This document shows, piece by piece, positions 4,355 through 5,496 of a stretch of DNA of 5,496 nucleotides. Positions within the stretch are counted from its first letter, which is position 1. The number at the start of each line of letters is the position of its first letter. The notes under the pieces are model-generated. The model was not told the DNA's origin and ran no database searches. It saw nothing but the letters and a program-made list of their open reading frames with translations. The position numbers and the translations under genes were made by a program. The DNA is taken from contig JAATGI010000092.1 in the NCBI GenBank assembly GCA_015654725.1, positions 1 through 5,496 of the forward strand, written 5' to 3'. Source of the DNA: Rhodospirillales bacterium. Its GTDB lineage: Bacteria; Pseudomonadota; Alphaproteobacteria; ATCC43930; CGMCC-115725.

Positions 4355-5496
4355 TTACCACAAGGCAATCGCGATCGCGGCGAGTGCCGCCGCGATAATC
4401 CACAGCGGCAGGCCCAGCAGTTCGAGCGCGCCACGCTTCGCCAACGCCTCCAAGGTCTCGGGATGCAGCGGCACGCCGCCCTCCTCCGACACCAGCGTGG
4501 CCATGTCCTCGATACTGTCCAGCGCCGCGGGCAAGCGCGCGACCAATGCCTTCGTTTCCAGAAGCGTATCGCGAAGCCGCGCTTCCGGCCCGCGGTTTTC
4601 GCGCATCCATTCCTCGATCAAGGGCCGCGCCAAGAGCCACATATTGACGGTCGGATCGAGCCGGCGCCCGACCCCCTCGGCCAGCACCATGGTCTTTTGC
4701 AGAAGCAGCAATTGCGGCTGAGTCTCCATCGCGAATTGCTCGGTGACCTGGAACAATTGCGCCAGCAGACGGCCCAGCGAAATCTCGGCCATCGGCAGGC
4801 CAAAAATCGGCTCGCCGATGGCGCGCACGGCCTGGGCGAAGGCGTCGAGCGACTGGTCGCGTGGTATGTAGCCGGCCTCGAAATGCACCGCGGCGACGCG
4901 GCGGTAATCGCGATCGAGGAACGCCACCAGCATGTCGGCGAGAAAGTACCGCGTCTTGCGGTCGAGCCGGCCCATGATGCCGAAATCCACCACCACGATG
5001 GCGCCGTCCTCGGCGATGAACAGATTGCCGGGATGCATGTCGGCATGGAAAAAGCCGTCGCGGAACGCTTGATAGAAAAAGGTCGCGGCGGCGCGCGCGA
5101 GCAGGTCCCGAAGATCGAAGCCCGCCGCCAGGAGCGCGGCGCGGTCGTCGACGCGAATGCCGCCGACGCGTTCGAGCGTCAAGACATGGCGGCTGGTGCG
5201 GCGCCAATCGACGCGCGGGACACGGAACATGTCGTCATCGGCGAAATTCTCGCGCAGCTCCTCGGCCGCCGCCGCCTCCATGCGCAGATCCATTTCGATG
5301 CGCACGGTCTGCGCCAGTGTCTCGACCACCGCCACCGGCTTCAAGCGGCGATAGCTCGGCTGCCAGCGTTCCGCGAGCCGCGCCAGCCAATCGAACAGGT
5401 CGATGTCGCGCGCCATCGCCGCGGCGATGCCCGGGCGGAGGATTTTGACCGCGACCGCCTCGCCCTCGGTGGTGCGCGCGAAATGCACCTGCGCGA
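4355..5496 (-). CDS. ubiB: UbiB, ubiquinone biosynthesis kinase-like ATPase (5' end cut by right edge)
   Basis: The frame is open to the right edge: before the GTG at 5488 it reads Ala-Gln, giving the usual UbiB stretch AQVHFARTTEG, so the GTG is internal. About 380 residues are visible; E. coli UbiB has about 546, so the N-terminal part with the KxGQ motif is missing. Visible motifs of the atypical protein-kinase-like (ABC1/ADCK/COQ8) family are VAVKI with its nucleotide-binding Lys (codon 5444-5446), EMDLRMEAAAAEEL, the catalytic-loop-like HADMHPGN (5024-5047), VDFG (DFG at 4979-4987), and a hydrophobic C-terminal segment (LPLWIIAAALAAIAIALW) that would anchor it in the inner membrane. UbiB family members are ATPases needed for ubiquinone (coenzyme Q) biosynthesis, probably making lipid intermediates accessible to the Ubi enzymes. 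The DUF2272-like lipoprotein follows 14 bp downstream in the same direction. Confidence 0.95.
   Translation of the reverse strand, partial: AQVHFARTTEGEAVAVKILRPGIAAAMARDIDLFDWLARLAERWQPSYRRLKPVAVVETLAQTVRIEMDLRMEAAAAEELRENFADDDMFRVPRVDWRRTSRHVLTLERVGGIRVDDRAALLAAGFDLRDLLARAAATFFYQAFRDGFFHADMHPGNLFIAEDGAIVVVDFGIMGRLDRKTRYFLADMLVAFLDRDYRRVAAVHFEAGYIPRDQSLDAFAQAVRAIGEPIFGLPMAEISLGRLLAQLFQVTEQFAMETQPQLLLLQKTMVLAEGVGRRLDPTVNMWLLARPLIEEWMRENRGPEARLRDTLLETKALVARLPAALDSIEDMATLVSEEGGVPLHPETLEALAKRGALELLGLPLWIIAAALAAIAIALW

Noticed and set aside
4341..5207. Upstream extension of the lipoprotein frame to 5207 on the minus strand
   Set aside because: The extension lies in a different frame within ubiB, is Arg-rich, and has no signal-peptide logic. 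The lipobox at C36 needs a start near 4340.

Overview
The window is a GC-rich chromosomal segment (strong G/C preference at third codon positions). It most likely comes from an alphaproteobacterium, perhaps of the Hyphomicrobiales/Rhodospirillales type. This rests on codon use, on the alphaproteobacterial look of the UbiB C-terminus, and on GC-rich palindromic repeats of a style common in such genomes. The assignment is inference. I see no rRNA, tRNA, CRISPR array, transposase, integrase or phage gene.

Layout from left to right. (1) At 1-1415 (+) there is an unrecognised protein, cut by the left edge. Its reading frame is interrupted by one in-frame TAG at 780-782 and then continues open in the same frame to 1415. 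It is best read as one gene split by a nonsense codon, or as two adjacent ORFs. (2) At 1425-2189 (-) is a complete classical short-chain dehydrogenase/reductase, ending 9 bp from the first gene. (3) At 2190-2262 is a 73-bp divergent promoter region. It holds overlapping -10-like hexamers on the two strands and a good Shine-Dalgarno for each flanking gene. (4) At 2263-3264 (+) is a complete zinc-free medium-chain reductase of the CurA/YncB (COG2130) family. (5) At 3265-3449 the gap between converging genes is mostly filled by a nested palindrome, 3298-3433, made of two inverted copies of a REP-like unit. (6) At 3450-4340 (-) is a lipoprotein resembling the DUF2272 family. Its signal-peptide n-region is encoded by a third, solitary copy of the same REP-like unit (4265-4323). 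(7) At 4355-5496 (-) is the C-terminal two thirds or more of UbiB, cut by the right edge. It lies 14 bp upstream of the lipoprotein and is probably co-transcribed with it.

How the genes relate. UbiB, a kinase-like ATPase needed for ubiquinone biosynthesis, and the lipoprotein look like one leftward operon by spacing, but no shared function is evident. The SDR and MDR genes form a divergent pair of NAD(P)H-dependent oxidoreductases and may share control. The main points of interest are the repeat family (an inverted pair plus a copy that has become coding sequence at the start of a lipoprotein), the in-frame amber codon, and the serine that replaces the expected cysteine in the NlpC/P60-like lipoprotein. 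Nothing here amounts to a clearly new multi-gene system.
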